Shown: in pieces, positions 46,386 through 59,108 of the stretch
Numbering within the stretch: the stretch's first letter is position 1
How the letters are laid out: the number at the start of each line of letters is the position of its first letter
Origin: Lutraria lutraria
Taxonomy: Eukaryota; Mollusca; Bivalvia; Venerida; Mactridae
NCBI GenBank assembly: GCA_964023205.1
Contig: OZ026851.1
Coordinates: forward strand, 10,953,637 to 11,017,636
Reading direction: 5' to 3'
Length of the DNA stretch: 64,000 nt
Translations under genes and position numbers: made by a program
Notes under the pieces: model-generated
Seen by the model: only the letters and a program-made list of their open reading frames with translations
Told to the model about the DNA's origin: nothing
The model's database searches: none

Positions 46386-47038
46386 TTTCATGGATGATTG
46401 TTAACGACAAAAGTAAGATATTGTTGAAATTAACGAGGTATTCTTATTTTAGCTCTTAAACATGAAACAATTATTTATTTGTATGTCATGCTTTTTATGT
46501 TTGAAATTCTTTTATAACTATGATTATATTCATTTAAAAAAAATTGAATAAGCAATTCACTGAAATTTTTTAAAACCTTTCATTATTTGCTGCATATAAC
46601 TGGTTGTAGGCTGCTTGGAGTGTACCCTGATTTAATATTTGAGTCTTTTTATCCAGTTTTGAAATTCAGGCATCTGACTGGTGGGTTTATAGCTTTATAA
46701 AAAATATGATCAATGGCAGCTCTTTACACTTGATTTAGGAACCTTGGGTATTTGAAATATTTAAGTGTTTCTGATATGGAGTTTTGTCTCGGTGATTTTA
46801 CTTCACTGGCACCAGACAAAGAAGAAACATGAAGTGATGTTATGCAGATTTGTTCAATAATAGTTTTATGTTTTATGTTGTAAGATATGGCACAGTGTCT
46901 GAGAGCATGGCTTGGCATGCTATATAGATATGGTAAGGCAATATTGTTGATATAATGCTGAATTCCATATGACCGTGTTATGTGCAAAACTCTGGTGGTC
47001 AGATAAGGTCTTATCTGTTTTCTGTTTCATCATTTTTT

Positions 47039-47460
47039 AGCTCACCTGATTCAATCAGGTGAGTTTTTAGGATCGATGAATGTCCGTCGTCCGTCTTCCG
47101 TCCACAATTAGTTTGTTTACACTCTAGCATCCACAGCTCTTAACCAATCTGAATCAAACTTGGTCACAATGTATATGGCCACAATGTCTCGGCTAAGTTT
47201 GATTATGGGCAAAATCGGACTTGGACTTCAAGAGTTATGGGCCCTTGACTTAGAAAATTTGCTATGTTTGAGTTTGTTTACACTCTAGCGCCTTCATTTC
47301 TTCACCAATCCTAATCATATTTTCTGTAAATGTGTATGACCAAAATATCTTGGACAAGTTCGATTATGGGCAGAATCAGACCAGAACTTCAAGAGTTATG
47401 GGCCCTTGACTTTGAAAATTGGCTATATTTGCGTTTGTTTACACTCTTGCGCTTTGAAAG
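47039..47460 (+). repeat. 'AGCTCACCTGA' dispersed repeat with internal duplication
   Basis: It starts agctcacctgattcaatcag plus GTGAG, a small foldback, then 'tgtccgtcgtccgtcttccg'. Two or three ~165-bp units follow, sharing 'tttgtttacactctagc' and 'aagagttatgggcccttgac'. I recognise this type from bivalve genomes. Confidence 0.65.
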
Positions 47461-49592
47461 ATCATGTGAACTTAAATCTACATGATTCTTGGCAAACTGT
47501 GCTTGACTTCTAAATGTAAGTCAATGGTTCAAATATTTGATAATTAATGTACAGATCTCTTACATGGATTTCTGGGGTAAAAATTGGCCCTGCCTGGTGT
47601 CACTTGAATTTTCATAGTCTTATATTGGGAAAAATGTCTTTTTTCTGGTGATCGATATATAGGGCCATCATCGCCCTTTGGTTGAGATTTTATATGCCAA
47701 TATTTATTAACGGATGATGTTATGTTATAATACATAGCTTTAAATGCATCAATGAATTTGATGCTTATATGTTGTTTTAACAATTCTTTCTCCATAAGAG
47801 CATAATCTGTCAATTCTGACAAATATCTTTTCATAGTCTAGTTAATACATACTGTATGAGTGTATGTTATGTATCATTAACTCCACACACCTTTTCAATA
47901 GTCTTAATCTCTTAGCCTTTGTCGTACCCTAAGGCTTAAAGCATAACAGTAGGGCCAATCATGTGGTGTAAATAATATATTGTCACCTGAAGATTGATCT
48001 GATGAAAACAACACTTGAGTTACTGATTTAGCACTAGCTAGTATCAAAAGTACACATTTAGTTAATAGAAAAAGTCTTGATTTTTGCTAGTTGTTAGAAT
48101 GAATTGATGAATTATGTATTCTTCTGGATTACCTTATTTATTTTTCGTATTAATTTTACCTGATATTAAGAAGGAACAACTGTACTGTTAAAGAATACTA
48201 GTCTAAAAAGGCGATGTCTACTCCATCCAAGATGGCAATGTCCTACAGGACATAAAATTATGATACAGCTGATCACAGAATGGATTGTGGTCTGGATGAG
48301 CCCACTTGATTACTGTTTAAACCAGCTTCTTCTTCTTCAATCTGCACTCCCTCGTTACATTGTGGATTATGTGCAGGCGCTGATTAAAAAGATAAGTTAT
48401 TTGTGGTTGAATTTTATACAAGTGCTATTTGATAAAATAACAATTTACAGTATTAATTTAAAATTTTATACATTAGGATGGTTGGGTCTAAATACTGGTG
48501 GTAGAGATTAGGACAGGCACTGTGACAATAGCTTTAAAGGAGTCAACTGTGACTGCTTAATGAGCAGTGGTAGGGAACAAGTTCCACTGATTTACTGTTC
48601 TTGGATAGAATGCATATTTGTATGAATCTCTGGAATTTGATATCTTAAAGGGGCATGCCCTGGAACTGCTGTGTCTTGGTTTGTTTACACCATAAATGCA
48701 TTTATCACTTGTAGAACTAATTATTACCGTAAAGTCAAAGAAGAATGTCTGTTCAAAAATGACTATTACACCCGCGTCGGTATTTGTATGTCGATTTGAA
48801 TAATAGACTGCCAGCTATAACAATATTTCTGATTTGTCTGAGAATTGAACTAAGCGTGTGCTGCCTTTCATTGTAGCATAACATTGATATTTACATGTAT
48901 AAAGGTGTGCTTCTTAATAGCTTTAATATAATTGATTGATATGAAGAACTCGATATCGCAAAAATGAACATATAGCATGAGCAATACTTACCATTACACT
49001 GTCTGTTGACATTTTTTCCGCGATGTTTTCGGTTTTGACAGATCCCGAAAGTGTTCGGTAAATCTTGAAATGTGTATTTTGAGTAAACTAACTGGATACC
49101 TAGTAACTATTTTACAGGGCTTTCATTAATTGATTTAGGCATTTTAAAATGGTATCAATTTTGACTGCTATGTGAGATGCTTCAGTACCACGGCATGCCT
49201 CTTTAAAGGTGTTTTAGCATTAAAATAATATTTGGTGAGAATTTTGTTATTCTGTACCTTGTTTGTGACTAAGGATAAAAGTGAATGTTGCTGCATTTTA
49301 TTTTGTATAGCACATAAAAACTTAAAACAACAACTTCTTCTTAAGCAGTTGGCCAAATTTCAACAAAACATCACAAAACAGGGACGTTCATTGCATGATG
49401 CTCTACCAAAGTTGTTAACAGAACTATATTTGCAATGGCAACCAGTAGGAAAATCTTTAAAGAATCTTCTTCAAAACAAGTATGACATTGTGCAATTCAG
49501 GTGTCAAGGTCAGCTGTAAGGCGAGGTGTTAAGATTGGCAGTCATGACTTAGTTTGAAGGTTTGTTACATAGATGACCCCTGTTGATTTTAG

Positions 49593-50330
49593 GTGCTCAA
49601 ACTCTGCAAAATGATTTGAATGACATCAGCCCTGTCTTGGACCACATTACAATTACAACCTATAAGATAGAGGATATTATAAAATCTGAACTGTCCACTA
49701 CTCTTAGTGACTTTTTAACCAGTCGCTGTTCTCTTCTGTTTTTACTAGCTGATGGGAAGACGTTTTTGTCACTCCTGGAAGCCATTCTCATGATGGCAAT
49801 TATCAACCTATATCTCTACTCTGTACCATATGGAAATTCCTTGAAAGGGTAGTCCACATGCATATGTTAAACGCAATAGTAACAATGATCTTCTCTACCA
49901 GCTTTAAATCAGGCTTTGTACCTGGTGACTTAACAGTTAACCAACAGGCTTATCTATACATCTTTTTCAATGAGGCTGTTGATTCCAAAGCTGTATTCTG
50001 CGACATAAGCAAGGCTTTTGATGGTGTTTCACATCAGGGTCTCCTCTTCAGACTCAAACATTTTGGGATTTCTGGCAGTCTTTTTAATTGGTTCTCATCT
50101 AAGTGACAGACAGCAAAATGTTGTTCTGTCTGATGCTCAATCAAAATGGAATGATATTAATGTTTTGATTCCACAGGAGTCAATATTGGGCCCCTCATTT
50201 TCTTGTTATTTATTGATGACATTGTTTCTGACATCAGGGCAAACGTCCATCTATAGTTGTCGGGGTTCCATTAACTGCTTCACAAACACTGAATTCTGAC
50301 CTACAAACAATATTTCTTGAATAAAATTTG
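49593..50330 (+). pseudogene. Non-LTR reverse transcriptase fragment, array copy 1
   Basis: The reading frame shows RT landmarks: SGFVPGDLTVNQ, VFCDISKAFD, the HQGLLFRLKHFGISG helix and PQESILGP. The usual motif is PQGSILGP, so Gly is replaced by Glu here. Frame changes and stops break it, and there is no YxDD box. The type resembles Jockey/CR1-like retrotransposons. It is not functional. Confidence 0.85.
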
Positions 50331-51710
50331 TTCCATAATAGCTTTCCTTATTAGGAGGTGAATTTGCATTTTTTCTAAAAAATTTGTTTCTTAAATACGA
50401 ACGCATCATTAGATAGCGTTTTAGTACCCTTATTTTAACTTAAATAGTAGATTTTATAAAGCTCAGGAAAAATCAACTGCCTAAATGTTTCTACAAAACT
50501 TTATTCTTACGCCAGCATTTATTTCCATTAGGTAAAATGTCTTGAATTGACATGATTGATGTTTACATTTTTGTCATATTTTTGTAATTGTAGGGTTCTT
50601 TTTTAAAGTTCTAGTTATGCCCCCGTTTCAAAGAAATGTTGGCATATATTGCTGGTTTGCTGATGTCCGTCTTTTTTGCTCGTTGGTAATCAAACCTTGT
50701 CTGGCCAATTCGACTGTTTTGGCCCCTTAGGTTTTCACTTGGTTTGAAGGTTGGTCAAATATAGATAGATGACCCCTGTTGATAAGGTCTATCAATAGGT
50801 CAAAGGTCAACTATCCATTTGCCCTTTCGGGGGCATTGGTGTTTCACAAACACCTCATTAAGTGAGCGTTTTAGTACCCTTATTTTAACCTAAGCTATTT
50901 CAAATAAATTGAAAACTTAGGTAGATGATTTTTCTGAGCTTTATTCTCTACGAGTACTTTTACAAAACTTGATTCTAATCTGAACAGTTATTTCTATTAG
51001 GTAAAATGTCTTGATTTGACATGATTTGTATATATATTTTTGTCATATTTTTGTAATTGTAGGGTTCTTTTTTAAAGTTCTAGTTATGCCCCCATTTCAA
51101 AGAAATGGGTGTATATATTGCTGGTTTGCTCATGTCCGTCTTTTTTGCTCGTTGGTAATCAAACCTTGTCTGGCCAATTCGACTGTTTTGGCCCCTTAGG
51201 TTTTCACTTGGTTTGAAGGTTGGTCAAATATAGATAGATGACCCCTGTTGATAAGGTCTATCAATAGGTCAAAGGTCAACTATCCATTTGCCCTTTCGGG
51301 GGCATTGGTGTTTCACAAACACCTCATTAAGTGAGCGTTTTAGTACCCTTATTTTAACTTAAGATATATCAAATAACTTAAAAAACATAGGTAGATGATT
51401 TTTCTTAAGTTTATCAAAAAAAAAAAAGATAAGGAAAGATTGACTTCCTAAGTATTTTTACGCCTTTGAAACCAAACTGTTGATGAAATAAGAAAGGCCA
51501 AAGTAAATCACAATAATATGTTTAAAAAAATTCCTTTCCCTCTATTGTCATCAAAATCGTGGTGGCCTTGTCTCTAATCTTACATCTCTTCCAAATCAAG
51601 TTCATCCTTGCTTCACTGCAAGATGGTTTTAACACTGTGGAAGATGAAAACACCAAAGCAAACCTTCTGAATAACATTTGTAGGGATCAAACCCTTCTTG
51701 ATGAATAATT

Positions 51711-52430
51711 CGGTGCTGAAACTCTGCAAAATGATGTGAATGACATCAGCCCTGTCTTGGACCACATTTCAATTACAACCTCTAATATAGAGGATATTAT
51801 AAAATCTGAACTGTCCACACCTCTGTGTGACTTTTTTAACCAGTCGCTGTTCTCTTCTGTTTATACTAGCTGATGGGAAGACGCTTTTGTCACTCCTGGA
51901 AGCCATTCTCATGATGGCAATTATCAACCTATATCTCTACTCTGTACCATAGGGAAATTCCTTGAAAGGGTAGTCCACAAGTATATGTTAAACCACAATA
52001 GTAACAATGATCTTCTCTACCAGCTTTAAATCAGGCTTTGTACCTGGTGACTTAACAGTTAACCAACAGGCTTATCTATACATCTTTTTCAATGAGGCTG
52101 TTGAGCAAGGCTTTTGATGGTGTTTCACATCAGGGTCTCCTCTTCAGACTCAAACATTTTGGGATTTCTGGCAGTCTTTTTAATTGGTTCTCATCTAAGT
52201 GACAGACAGCAAAATGTTGTTCTGCCTGATGCTCAATCAAAATGGAATGATATTAAAGTTGTGATTCCACAGGAGTCAATATTGGGCCCCTCATTTTCTT
52301 GATATTTATCAATGACATTGTTTCTGACATCAGGGCAAACGTCCATCTATAGTTGTCGGTTCCATTAACTGCTTCACAAACACTGAACTCTGACCTACAA
52401 ACAATATCTCTTGAATAAAATTTGTTCCAT
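51711..52430 (+). pseudogene. Non-LTR reverse transcriptase fragment, array copy 2
   Basis: It has the same content as copy 1 but lacks about 29 nt that encode the VFCDIS motif, just before GCAAGGCTTTTGATGG at about 52105. It also carries further stops. Confidence 0.85.
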
Positions 52431-53799
52431 TTTAATAGCTTTATTTTTTTGGAGGTGAATTTGCATTTTTTTAAAAATTTTGTTTCTTAAATATGAGCAC
52501 ATCATTAAGATAGCGTTTTAGTACCCTTATTTTAACTTAAATAGTAGATTTTATAAAGCTAAGGAAAAATCAACTGCCTTAATGTTTCTACAAAACTTTA
52601 TTCTTACGCCGTATTTATTTCCATTAGGTAAAATGTCTTGAATTGACATGATTGATATTTACATTTTTGTCATATTTTTGTAATTGTAGGGTTCTTTTTT
52701 AAAATTCTAGTCATGCCCCCATTTCAAAGAAATGTTGGCATGTATTGCTGGTTTGCTGATGTCCGTCTTTTTTGCTTGTTGGTAATCAAACCTTGTCTGG
52801 CCAATACGACTGTTTTGGCCCCTTAGGTTTTCACTTGGTTTGAAGGTTGGTCAAATATAGATAGATGACCCCTGTTGATAAGGTCTATCAATAGGTCAAA
52901 GGTCAACTATCCATTTACCCTTTCAAGGGCATTGGTGTTTCACAAACACCTCATTAAGTGAGCGTTTTAGTACCCTTATTTTAACTTAAGCTATATCAAA
53001 TAACTTAAAAAACTTCGGTAGTTGATTTTTCTGAGCTTTATTCTCTACGAGTACTTTTACAAAACTTGATTCTAATCTGAACAGTTATTTCTATTAGGTA
53101 AAATGTCTTGATTTGACATGATTTGTGTATATATTTTTGTCATATTTTTGTAATTGTAGGGTTCTTTTTTAAAGTTCTAGTTATGCCCCCATTTCAAAGA
53201 AATGTTGGCATATATTGCTAGTTTGCTCATGTCCGTCTTTTTTGCTCGTTGGTAATCAAACCTTGTCTGGCCAATTCTACTGTTTTGGCCTCTTAGGTCT
53301 TCACTTGGTTTGAAGGTTGGTGAAATATAGATAGATGACCCCTGTTGATAAGGTCTATCAATAGGTCAAAGGTCACCTATCCATTTGCCCTTTCGGGGGC
53401 ATTGCTGTTTCACAAACACCTCATTAAGTGAGCGTTTTAGTACCCTTATTTTAACTTAAGATATATCAAATAACTTAAAAAACATAGGTAGATGAATTTT
53501 CTTAAGTTTATCAAAAAAAAAGATAAGTGAAGATTGAGTTCCTAAGTATTTTTACGGCTTTGAAACCAAACTGTTGATGAAATAAGAAAGGCCAAAGTAA
53601 ATCACAATAATATGTTAAAAAAAATTCCTTTTCCTCTATCGTCATCAAAATCGTGGTGGCCTTGTCTCAAATCTTACATCTCTTCCAAATCAAGTTCATC
53701 CTTCCTTCACTGCATGATAAGTTTTAACACGTGGAAGATGAACTCACCAAAGCAAACCTTCTGAATAACATTTGTAGGGATCAAACTATTCTTGATGAA

Positions 53800-54540
53800 T
53801 AATTCGGTGCTCAAACTCTGCAAAATAATGTGAATGACATCAGTCCAGTCTTTGACCACATTATCATTTCAACCTCTAATATAGAGGATATTATAAAATC
53901 TGAACTGTCCACACCTCTGTGTGACTTTTTGAACCAGTTGCTGTTCTCTTCTGTTTTTACTAGCTGATGGGAAGACGCTTTTGTCACTCCTGGAAGCCAT
54001 TCTCATGATGGCAATTATCAACCTATATCTCTACTCTGTACCATAGGGAAACTCTTTGAAAGGGTAGTCCACAAGCATATGTTAAACCATAATAGTGACA
54101 ATGTTCTTCTCTACCAGCTTTAAATCAGGCTTTGTACCTGGTGACTTAACAGTTAACCAACAGGCTTATCTATACATCTTTTTCAATGAGGCTGTTGATT
54201 CCAGAGCTGTATTCTGCTGCATAAGCAAGGCTTTTGATGGTGTTTCACATCAGGTTCTCCTCTTCAGACTCAAAAAATTTGGGATTTCAGGCAGTCTTTT
54301 TAATTGGTTTTCATCTAAGTGGCAGACAGCAAAATGTTGTTCTGCCTGATGCTCAATCAAAATGGAATGATATTAATATTTGGATTCCACAGGAGTCAAT
54401 ATTTGGCCCCTCATTTTCTTGATATTTATCGATGACATTTTTTCTGACATCAGGGCAAACGTCCATCTATAGTTGTCAGGGTTCCATTAACTGCTTCACA
54501 AACACTGAACTCTGACCTACAAACAATATCTCTTGAATAA
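53800..54540 (+). pseudogene. Non-LTR reverse transcriptase fragment, array copy 3
   Basis: It retains SGFVPGDLTVNQ and SKAFD, with Cys-Cys in place of Cys-Asp before ISKAFD. Stops and shifts occur as in its siblings. Confidence 0.85.
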
Positions 54541-55934
54541 AATTTGTTCCATTTTAATAGCTTTATTTTTTAGGAGGTGAATTTGCATTTTTTAAAAAAT
54601 TTGTTTTTTAAATATGAGCACATCATTAAGATAGCGTTTAATACCCTTATTTTAACTTAAATAGTAGATTTTATAAAGCTAAGGAAAAATCAACTGCCTA
54701 AATGTTTCTACAAAACTTTATTCTTACGCCTTATTTATTTCCATTAGGTAAAATGTCTTGAATTGACATGATTGATATTTACATTTTTGTCATATTTTTG
54801 TCATATTTTTGTAATTGTAGGGTTCTTTTTTAAAATTCTAGTTATGCCCCCATTTCAAAGAAATGTTGGCATGTATTGCTGGTTTGCTCATGTCCGTCTT
54901 TTTTGCTCGTTGGTAATCAAACCTTGTCTGGCCAATTCGACTGTTTTGGCCCCTTAGGTTTTCACTTGGTTTGAAGGTTGGTCAAATATAGATAGATGAC
55001 CCCTGTTGATAAGGTCTATCAATAGGTCAAAGGTCAACTATCCATTTGCCCTTTCAAGGGCATTGGTGTTTCACAAACACCTCATTAAGTGAGCGTTTTA
55101 GTACCCTTATTTTAACTTAAGCTATATCAAATAACTTAAAAAACTTCGGTAGTTGATTTTTCTGAGCTTTATTCTCTACGAGTACTTTTACAAAACTTGA
55201 TTCTAATCTGAACAGTTATTTCTATTAGGTAAAATGTCTTGATTTGACATGATTTGTATATATATTTTTGTCATATTTTTGTAATTGTAGGGTTCTTTTT
55301 TAAAGTTCTAGTTATGCCCCCATTTCAAAGAAATGTTGGCATATATTGCTAGTTTGCTCATGTCCGTCTTTTTTGCTCGTTGGTAATCAAACCTTGTCTG
55401 GCCAATTCGACTGTTTTGGCCCCTTAGGTTTTCACTTGGTTTGAAGGTTGGTCAAATATAGATAGATGACCCCTGTTGATAAGGTGTATCAATAGGTCAA
55501 AGGTCAACTATCCATTTGCCCTTTCGGGGGCATTGGTGTTTCACAAACACCTCATTAAGTGAGCGTTTTAGTACCCTTATTTTAACTTAAGATATATCAA
55601 ATAACTTAAAAAACATAGGTAGATGATTTTTCTTAAGTTTATCCAAAAAAAGATAAGGGAAGATTGACTGCCTAAGTATTTTTACGCCTTCGAAACCAAA
55701 CTGTTGATGAAGTAAGAAAGGCCATGGTAAATCACAATAATATGTTAAACAAAATTCCTTTCCCTCTATCGTCATCAAAATCGTGGTGGCCTTGTCTCAA
55801 ATCTTACATCTCTTCCAAATCAAGTTCATCCTTGCTTCACTGCAAGATAGTTTTAACATTGTGGAAGATGAAATCACCAAAGCAAACCTTCTGAATAACA
55901 TTTGTAGGGATCAAACCCTTCTTGATGAATAATT

Positions 55935-56675
55935 TGGTGCTGAAACTCTGCAAAATGATGTGAATGACATCAGCCCTGTCTTGGACCACATTACAATTAC
56001 AACCTCTAATATAGAGGATATTATAAAATCTGAACTGTCCACACGTCTGTGTGACTTTTTGAACCAGTTGCTGTTCTCTTCTGTTTATACTAGCTGATGG
56101 GAAGACGCTTTTGTCACTCCTGGAAGCCATTCTCATGATGGCAATTATCAACCTATATCTCTACTATGTACTATAGGGAAATTCCTTGAAAGGGTAGTCC
56201 ACAAGCATAATTATGTTAAACGCAATAGTAACAATGATCTTCTCTACCAGCTTTAAATCAGGATTTGTACCTGGTGACTTAACTGTTAACTAACAGGCTT
56301 ATCTATACATCTTTTTCAATGAGGCTGTTGATTCCAAAGCTGTATTCTGCGACATAAGCAAGGCTTTTGATGGTGTTTCACATCAGGGTCTCCTCTTCAG
56401 ACTCCAACATTTTGGGATTTCTGGCAGTCTTTTTAATTGGTTCTCATCTAAGTGGCAGACAGCAAAATGTTGTTCTGCCTGATGCTCAATCAAAATGGAA
56501 TGATATTAATGTTTGGATTCCACAGGAGTCAATATTGGGCCCCTCATTTTCTTGATATTTATCGATGACATTGTTTCTGACATCAGGGCAAACGACCATC
56601 TACAGTTGTCAGGGTTCCATTAACTACTTCACAAACACTGAATTCTGACCTACAAACAATATCTCTTGAATAAAA
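55935..56675 (+). pseudogene. Non-LTR reverse transcriptase fragment, array copy 4
   Basis: It is like copy 1. A stop replaces the Gln codon in the VNQ stretch (ttaactaacagg at about 56287). It is followed by three rather than two ~470-bp units. Confidence 0.85.
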
Positions 56676-58478
56676 TTTGTTCCATTTTAATAGCTTTACT
56701 TTTTAGGAGGTGAATTTGCATTTTTTTTTTAAATTTGTTTCTTAAATACGAACACATCATTAGATAGCATTTTAGTACCCTTATTTTAACTTAAATAGTA
56801 GATTTTATAAAGCTAAGGAAAAATCAACTACCTAAATATTTCTACAAAACTTTATTCTTACGCCAGTATTTATTTCCATTAGGTAAAATGTCTTGAATTG
56901 ACATGATTGATGTTTACATTTTTGTAATATTTTTGTAATTGTAGGGTTCTTTTTTAAAGTTCTAGTTATGCCCCCATTTCAAAGAAATTTTGGCATATAT
57001 TGCTGGTTTGCTCATGTCCGTCTTTTTTGCTGGTTGGTAATCAAACCTTGTCTGGCCAATTCGACTGTTTGGCCTCTTAGGTTTTCACTTGGTTTGAAGG
57101 TTGGTCAAATATAGATAGATGACTCCTGTTGATAAGGTCTATCAACAGGTCAAAGGTCAACTATCCATCTGCCCTTTCAGGGGCATTGGTGTTTCACAAA
57201 CACCTCATTAAGTGAGCGTTTTAGTACCCTTATTTTAACTTAAGCTATATCAAATAACTTAAAAAACTTAGGTAGTTGATTTTTCTGAGCTTTATTCTCT
57301 ACGAGTATTTTTACAAAACTTTATTCTATTTCTATTAGATAAAATGTCTTGAATTGACAATTTTGACATAATTTGAATATATATTTTTTGTCATATTTTT
57401 GTAGTTATAGGGTTCTTTTGCAAAGTTCTAGTTATGCCCCCATTTCAAAGAAATGGGTGTATATATTGCTGGTTTGCTCATGTCCGTCTTTTTTGCTCGT
57501 TGGTAATCAAACCTTGTCTGGCCAATTCGACTGTTTTGGCCCTTAGGTCTTCACTTGGTTTGAAGGTTGGTCAAATATAGATAGATGACCCCTGTTGATA
57601 AGGTCTATCAATAGGTCAAAGGTCAACTATCCATTTGTCCTTTCGGGGGCATTGGTGTTTCACAAACACCATTAAGTGAGCGTTTTAGTACCCTTATTCT
57701 AACTTAAGATATATCAAATAACTTAAAAAACTTAGGTTGTTGATTTTTCTGAGCTTTATTCTCTGCAAGTATTTTTACAAAACTTTATTCTATTTCTATT
57801 AGATAAAATGTCTTGAATTGACAATTTTGACATAATTTGAATATATATTTTTTGTCATATTTTTGTTATTGTAGGGTTCTTTTTTAAAGTTCTAGTTATG
57901 CCCCCATTTCAAAGAAATGTTGGCATATATTGCTGGTTTGCTCATGTCCGTCTTTTTTGCTCGTTGGTAATCAAACCTTGTCTGGCCAATTCGACTGTTT
58001 TGGCCTCTTAGGTCTTCACTTGGTTTGAAGGTTGGTCAAATATAGATAGATGACCCCTGTTGATAAGGTCTTTCAATAGGTCAAAGGTCAAATATCCATT
58101 TGCCCTTTCGGGGGCATTGGTGTTTCACAAACACCTCATTAAGTGAGCGTTTTAGTACCCATGTTTTGACTCAAGATATATCAAATAACTTTAAAAACTT
58201 AGGTAGTTTTACTTTTCTTCAGCTTTATTTTTATTTTTCTATTAGATAAAATGTCTTGAATTGACATGATGTATATTTTTGTAATATTTTAGTGATTGTA
58301 GGGCTCTTTAAAGTTCTAGTTATGCACCCTTCCCGCCCTCAAAGAAATTGGGGTACCGGTAGATTGGTTGGCTCCTGTGTCGGTCTTTCAGTTCTTTGGT
58401 ATTCAAACCTTGTCTGCCAATTATATGTGAGCAATTTGACCATAGGTCTTTAGACTTGGTTTGGAGGTTATCTTGACA

Positions 58479-58562
58479 TATCGACGGTTCAACGCAAAAG
58501 TGTCGTAACTCATATTGAAATAAGAACAAGTTACAACAGTGTTGCACTGAGCCCTTGATATA
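58479..58562. mobile_element. Palindromic MITE, copy C
   Basis: ATATCGACGGTTCAACGCAA begins a palindrome ending GAGCCCTTGATAT, with the same centre orientation as 14811-14894. It sits inside a degraded ~470-bp unit. Confidence 0.72.
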
Positions 58563-58949
58563 GATATATGATCCCTATTGATACGCAAAGGGCTACCCTA
58601 CATAACTTTACAAACTCTGTGAGATCTTCATGCATTGTAATGACTTTTATACAGAGGTTCTGTAATGTTAGGTTTTTGTATGAGTCACAGATCATACCTC
58701 TCAATGTTTGCCACTACTGTGTATCAACTTATGTACCACTTTGGTTTCCTCATGAAGATCCTCAGTCTCTTGAAGATCACCATGAACAATATTAATTTCT
58801 TTGTCTTTCCCATACAGAGCATTCTGTGGTTCAAGCACCAAAATCAAATTCGTAAACATTTTACTGTCCACTGTGCGGAATCTTAGCTTGATGTTTTTCT
58901 GTAATTTGGCCAGATATTCTGTTCTAAGTGTAACAAACTCTATAGTCTG

Positions 58950-59108
58950 TCTGTCATCAGAAAGGGCAAAATGAGGCTTTTAATGACAGGTGGCATTTAT
59001 TCAGTGGTTATTTTGTTCTAAATAATCAATAACAGTTTTGTAAAGAATGGGCATTATTCACAGGATGGCTTTATTCAGAGGTTTCCACTTATAAAGGGCT
59101 TGACTGTA
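58950..59108 (+). mobile_element. TACAGTCAAACCTG-family MITE remnant
   Basis: It shows 'attttgttctaaataatcaa', 'aagaatgggcattattcaca' and the terminal 'ggcttgactgta'. The left end is diverged. Confidence 0.6.

Larger units (their letters stand above)
49550..58200. repeat. Composite tandem array of four ~2.1-kb units
   Basis: Each unit has a reverse-transcriptase-derived segment followed by two ~470-bp repeats that start TTATGCCCCC. A fixed landmark in the RT part (AGG-TTTGTACCTGGTGAC) occurs at 49911, 52033, 54127 and 56260, giving spacings of 2122, 2094 and 2133 bp. The ~470-bp repeats start near 50617, 51086, 52713, 53183, 54844, 55314, 56968, 57434 and 57898. The last unit therefore has three. 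Similarity is high throughout, so unequal crossing-over or segmental duplication of a once single composite is likely. Confidence 0.93.

Noticed and set aside
49232..49519. Open frame with a Lys/Leu/Gln-rich stretch and exon-like borders just before the array
   Set aside because: There is a possible acceptor but no match to Trio or any family I know. It lies between exons 7 and 8, which are adjacent in the family.
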